Source: Oligoflexia bacterium (GTDB lineage: Bacteria > Bdellovibrionota > UBA1018). Taken from it: a stretch of DNA of 64,000 nucleotides. The position numbers and the translations under genes were made by a program. Shown piece after piece: positions 61,246 through 64,000 of the stretch. The stretch is taken from contig CAITVN010000072.1 of the NCBI GenBank assembly GCA_903895855.1, forward strand, positions 1 through 64,000, given 5' to 3'. The notes beneath the pieces are model-generated. The model was given only the letters and a program-made list of their open reading frames with translations, did no database searches and was not told the origin of the DNA. Positions within the stretch are counted from its first letter, which is position 1; every line of letters starts with the position of its first letter.

Positions 61246-62529
61246 TTAATTTCTCTTCATATTCAATACTTCTTGCATCATCTCATCAGCGACCGTTACG
61301 ACTTTACTATTCGCTTGAAAGTTTCTTTGCGCAGTCATGAGGTTAATGAACTCATTGGCGATATCAGTTGTCGAGCTTTCAAGTGCCTTTGAGGTCACTG
61401 AGCCGCGTCCTCCCGCTTGCGGCGCCCCTATGGTGGCCTGACCCGAAGCACGACTCTCACGAAAGCGATTTTGACCCACTTTAAATAGCCCTTCAGAATT
61501 TTCAAACTTAGCGAGACCAATCTGAGCCAAGTTGAAATTCTGCCCATTCGAGTAGACAGCGGCCAAAATGCCGTCGTCATTGAAGGTCAGGCCTGACAAG
61601 GTGCCTGCAGTGAAGCCATCTTGAATCGTCTTATAGGCTTCAGAATTCGTTCCATACTGAGTGACGGCCAACCCCGTTCCGTTACTTTTCTTGTCCTCGC
61701 CAAAGTTAAAATTGATTTTCTGATCTTTGATGGCGCCCTTAGCAAAGTTAAACGAATTTTTATTCGTCTTTTGCTCAAGTAGGCGACCATCGGTATCAAA
61801 ATGCAATTTGCCGTTGGCTTGTTCAGTCATTTTGTCTTTTTCGCCACCTTGAATATCTTCGCCCCTGGCCATGGCTCTCCAATCCCACTCGCCATCGCCC
61901 ACACGATTAAAGTACAAGGTCACTACATGGGCGGTACCTGCCGAATCGTTCACCGTCACTCCGGTTGCAAAGTGGGCAGTCGTTTCGGGTTTTTCTGGAT
62001 CAAACTCAAGCTTGGTATCAGCTCTCACATCGAGGTTCATGAACAGATCCACTTTTGAAGTGGGCTTAGCATCGACGACCGTGCGATCGACAGAAATATC
62101 GCCCATTTTTGACGAAATTTTTCCTTTTTCGTCTGATTGAAATCCTTGAACCTTGTAACCATCAACGGTCACAAGCTTGCCGTCTTTATCAAATCTGAAC
62201 GTTCCATTTCTTGTATAGCTAACGCCGTCAATACCTCGAATCGGAAAAAATCCGTCTCCAGTAATGGCTAAGTCAGTAGCCGAATCAGTTTGAGTGATAG
62301 AGCCTTGCGAAAAAATTGGGTTAACCGCTGCTAAGCGAGTTCCACGACCAATCTGATTTCCGCCCATCGCCCCTTTTAGTGATTTTGAAATCACATCTTG
62401 AAACTCGGGTCGACTGGTCTTAAACCCCGTTGTATTAGCGTTAGCGATGTTATCAGAGTAGATACCCAAAGCCTCACCTTGTCCTTGAAGACCGGTGATA
62501 CCTGTAAACATTGACGATAATATACCCAT
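61246..62529 (-). CDS. flgE: flagellar hook protein
   Basis: 427 residues. The N-terminal rod-type motif (SDNIANANTTGFKTSRPEF) and C-terminal ...FINLMTAQRNFQANSKVV with EVLNMKRN are standard. Strong Shine-Dalgarno (GGAGGCG). Confidence 0.95.
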   Translation of the reverse strand: MGILSSMFTGITGLQGQGEALGIYSDNIANANTTGFKTSRPEFQDVISKSLKGAMGGNQIGRGTRLAAVNPIFSQGSITQTDSATDLAITGDGFFPIRGIDGVSYTRNGTFRFDKDGKLVTVDGYKVQGFQSDEKGKISSKMGDISVDRTVVDAKPTSKVDLFMNLDVRADTKLEFDPEKPETTAHFATGVTVNDSAGTAHVVTLYFNRVGDGEWDWRAMARGEDIQGGEKDKMTEQANGKLHFDTDGRLLEQKTNKNSFNFAKGAIKDQKINFNFGEDKKSNGTGLAVTQYGTNSEAYKTIQDGFTAGTLSGLTFNDDGILAAVYSNGQNFNLAQIGLAKFENSEGLFKVGQNRFRESRASGQATIGAPQAGGRGSVTSKALESSTTDIANEFINLMTAQRNFQANSKVVTVADEMMQEVLNMKRN

Positions 62530-62684
62530 AGTTCGCCTCCTTGCGAAGTTTGTTTCAATTAACTAAACAGTTAAACTATAGGATTTAATTGAAAGATGAG
62601 TCTCATCAATCAGATGAAACGTTAGAGGCTTCCCGAAACGGGTCCGGCCATTTTTTTTCAATCAAACCTATTTCACTACTCGGT

Positions 62685-63125
62685 CTAAATAATGACTGCG
62701 CCATCGATATTGGTAAAGACGTTACCCGACATCGCCCCTTTTTCGAGAGCGGTAATCACAGTTCGATTCTTTACACTAACAATGAGAGCCGCATCAGGAG
62801 TGATCACCAAGGTGTCTTCAATTCCTTTTGCCGCTGCCCTATCAATTGCATCATTCACTTTTGCCATCGTTGGCTGGTCAATCGTTATCTTTCGGTCCTG
62901 CAACCGTTGGGTTGCATGGGCTGAAAATTTAAGCGGTTGCCGTACTTTCGAAAGATCAGGAGTATTCTGCGCTTCACCAGGCTGGTGAAATGCTTTATCG
63001 AGAACCTGATCAAAGTCGCCCTTCTGTGCTCCATCTTTCGTGCGAGTCAACTTGTCGGCCGAGCCTATGCCCGGTTGACTTGGTATGCTCGTTACATTCG
63101 GATAGAGAAACACTTCATTTGCCAA
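62685..63125 (-). CDS. flagellar operon protein (TIGR02530 type)
   Basis: 146 residues from a TTG with GGGAGGTG upstream, inside the end of flgD. The C-terminal 85 residues (FSAHATQRLQDRKITIDQ, then TPDAALIVSVKNRTVITAL) match the small protein usually found between flgD and flgE. It may help hook assembly. The 155-base gap to flgE contains only small hairpins. Confidence 0.82.
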   Translation of the reverse strand: MANEVFLYPNVTSIPSQPGIGSADKLTRTKDGAQKGDFDQVLDKAFHQPGEAQNTPDLSKVRQPLKFSAHATQRLQDRKITIDQPTMAKVNDAIDRAAAKGIEDTLVITPDAALIVSVKNRTVITALEKGAMSGNVFTNIDGAVII

Positions 63126-63127
63126 CT

Positions 63128-64000
63128 TTACTCACCTCCCTTTGATAATCCATTTGGAAAACCTTTTGCTTCTGTTTCAACACTCATCGCGCTTTTCTTG
63201 CCACCATTGCCAAGATCATTTAAGTTTACCGAAGATTTTTGATTATTAGTAGCCTGAAGGTTTGACCCAGTCATTTGGTTCTGGCGGGAATTTGCCCCGC
63301 TACCACCGACTGACTGCATGGCTTGTTGAATCATTGCGGGCGTCAGTCCCGGTGGCAAACCTCTCGTCTGAGGTTGACCACCTTGCGCTGCCATCGCACC
63401 CGGCATTGAGGCAACAGGCACTGCCGCAGAATTAGACTTTGGTTGCGTAGCTTGAGATAGCGCCATTGCACCCGGAATCATGGACGGTGGCGCCGCTTGA
63501 GTTTGCCCTTGCGCGGCTTGGCCGCCCGGAACCCCTACATCAATTCGCGATACATTCTTGAATGAAACTTTTTCAGGCTTAGTGGGATCACCCACGAGAA
63601 GTTGGGCTTCAGCCCCTTCAAAACTCACTCCAATCACTTGCGCTTGTGACTTAGTCGAGATTGGAATCGGCACCCCGTGTTCGTCAGTCGCACTCACTCG
63701 AAACAGGTAGCTGCCATCTTTCGCAAGGCCACCATCTCTTTTGAGTCCATCCCAAACGAACCCTTGATCACCCGCCTTGGTCTCACCCAACTCTTTCTCA
63801 AATACAGGCTCACCGGCCTCACTGATCACGGTCACTTTCACTTTCGAGGCATCTTTTGTTAGCTGAAAGCCGAGATTTTCTTGGGTTTTCTCTGTGTGGC
63901 CAAATCGTTCTTTATCGATTTGAATGCTTTTTCCGATGAGATTGGTCATTGCCATTTTCTCCATCGGCTGATTCTGTTTCGTCATTTTTACGATATTATT
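63128..64000 (-). CDS. flgD: flagellar hook-capping protein FlgD, 5' end outside the window
   Basis: 290 residues visible. The frame stays open through the window edge (NNIVKMTKQ), so the ATG at 63985 is not the real start. The N-terminal SQL-rich part is outside. Visible are the FlgD Ig-like part (VTVISEAGEPVFEKELGE, GDQGFVWDGL, GSYLFRVSA) and a long Gln/Pro/Ala-rich C-terminal tail (about 180 onwards), longer than in enteric FlgD. Confidence 0.9.
   Translation of the reverse strand, partial: NNIVKMTKQNQPMEKMAMTNLIGKSIQIDKERFGHTEKTQENLGFQLTKDASKVKVTVISEAGEPVFEKELGETKAGDQGFVWDGLKRDGGLAKDGSYLFRVSATDEHGVPIPISTKSQAQVIGVSFEGAEAQLLVGDPTKPEKVSFKNVSRIDVGVPGGQAAQGQTQAAPPSMIPGAMALSQATQPKSNSAAVPVASMPGAMAAQGGQPQTRGLPPGLTPAMIQQAMQSVGGSGANSRQNQMTGSNLQATNNQKSSVNLNDLGNGGKKSAMSVETEAKGFPNGLSKGGE

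Overview
This window comes from a Gram-negative, flagellated bacterium, most likely a predatory or predator-related member of Bdellovibrionota. The evidence is a single-strand flagellar export and switch cluster in the order flgD, flgE, fliL, fliM, fliN, fliO, fliP, fliQ, fliR, flhB, flhA, flhF, fliA; many lipoproteins and outer-membrane proteins; a DUF222-type HNH protein; and long low-complexity N-terminal extensions on otherwise standard enzymes. The lineage call is an inference from gene content.

Bases 1-26,800 are an accessory island. Six AAA ATPases of the COG1373/DUF4143 type lie at about 0.6, 7.2, 9.7, 13.6, 22.9 and 25.5 kb. They belong to at least five distinct subfamilies, so they are not one tandem expansion. 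Each has its own inverted repeat or repeated half-sites at its promoter, and in several the -10 box sits about six bases before the start codon, which predicts leaderless mRNAs. Toxin-antitoxin genes lie among them: a HigB/HigA pair, an XRE-ImmA/IrrE protein with a PIN protein, VapB/VapC, a COG4190-like regulator and a truncated HigA-like antitoxin. Gene debris is also present: the 3' part of a higA, the last 34 bases of an ATPase gene, and a 62-base repeat found twice. The same region holds a four-gene unit (small membrane protein, alpha/beta hydrolase, hexapeptide acyltransferase, sensor kinase) and an SDR-fold protein that lacks its catalytic Tyr and Lys.

The surface-polysaccharide locus (15.9-25.4 kb) sits inside this island. 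It encodes an ABC-2 exporter (Wzm/Wzt type), RfbA, RfbH (an iron-sulfur, PMP-dependent 3-dehydratase for 3,6-dideoxysugars), a coiled-coil protein, two GT4 glycosyltransferases and a nucleotide-sugar SDR. An ATPase gene is wedged between the last glycosyltransferase and the SDR.

Bases 26,800-49,900 carry ordinary chromosomal genes: a hybrid sensor kinase, a Yej/Dpp-like peptide ABC transporter without its ATPase, a trans-sulfuration PLP enzyme, an HNH protein, several secreted or outer-membrane proteins, an M48 lipoprotein protease, two large tandem secreted paralogues and a PilZ protein. Short tandem repeats sit against the 3' ends of several genes here. One 20-base repeat family occurs at three separate sites.

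Bases 49,844-64,000 are the flagellar operon on the minus strand, cut at the window edge within flgD. Unusual points are a FliO fused to an N-terminal AMIN-like domain, a FliA-type sigma factor with about 137 extra N-terminal residues, no flhG between flhF and fliA, and a hairpin that would cover the fliL ribosome-binding site.
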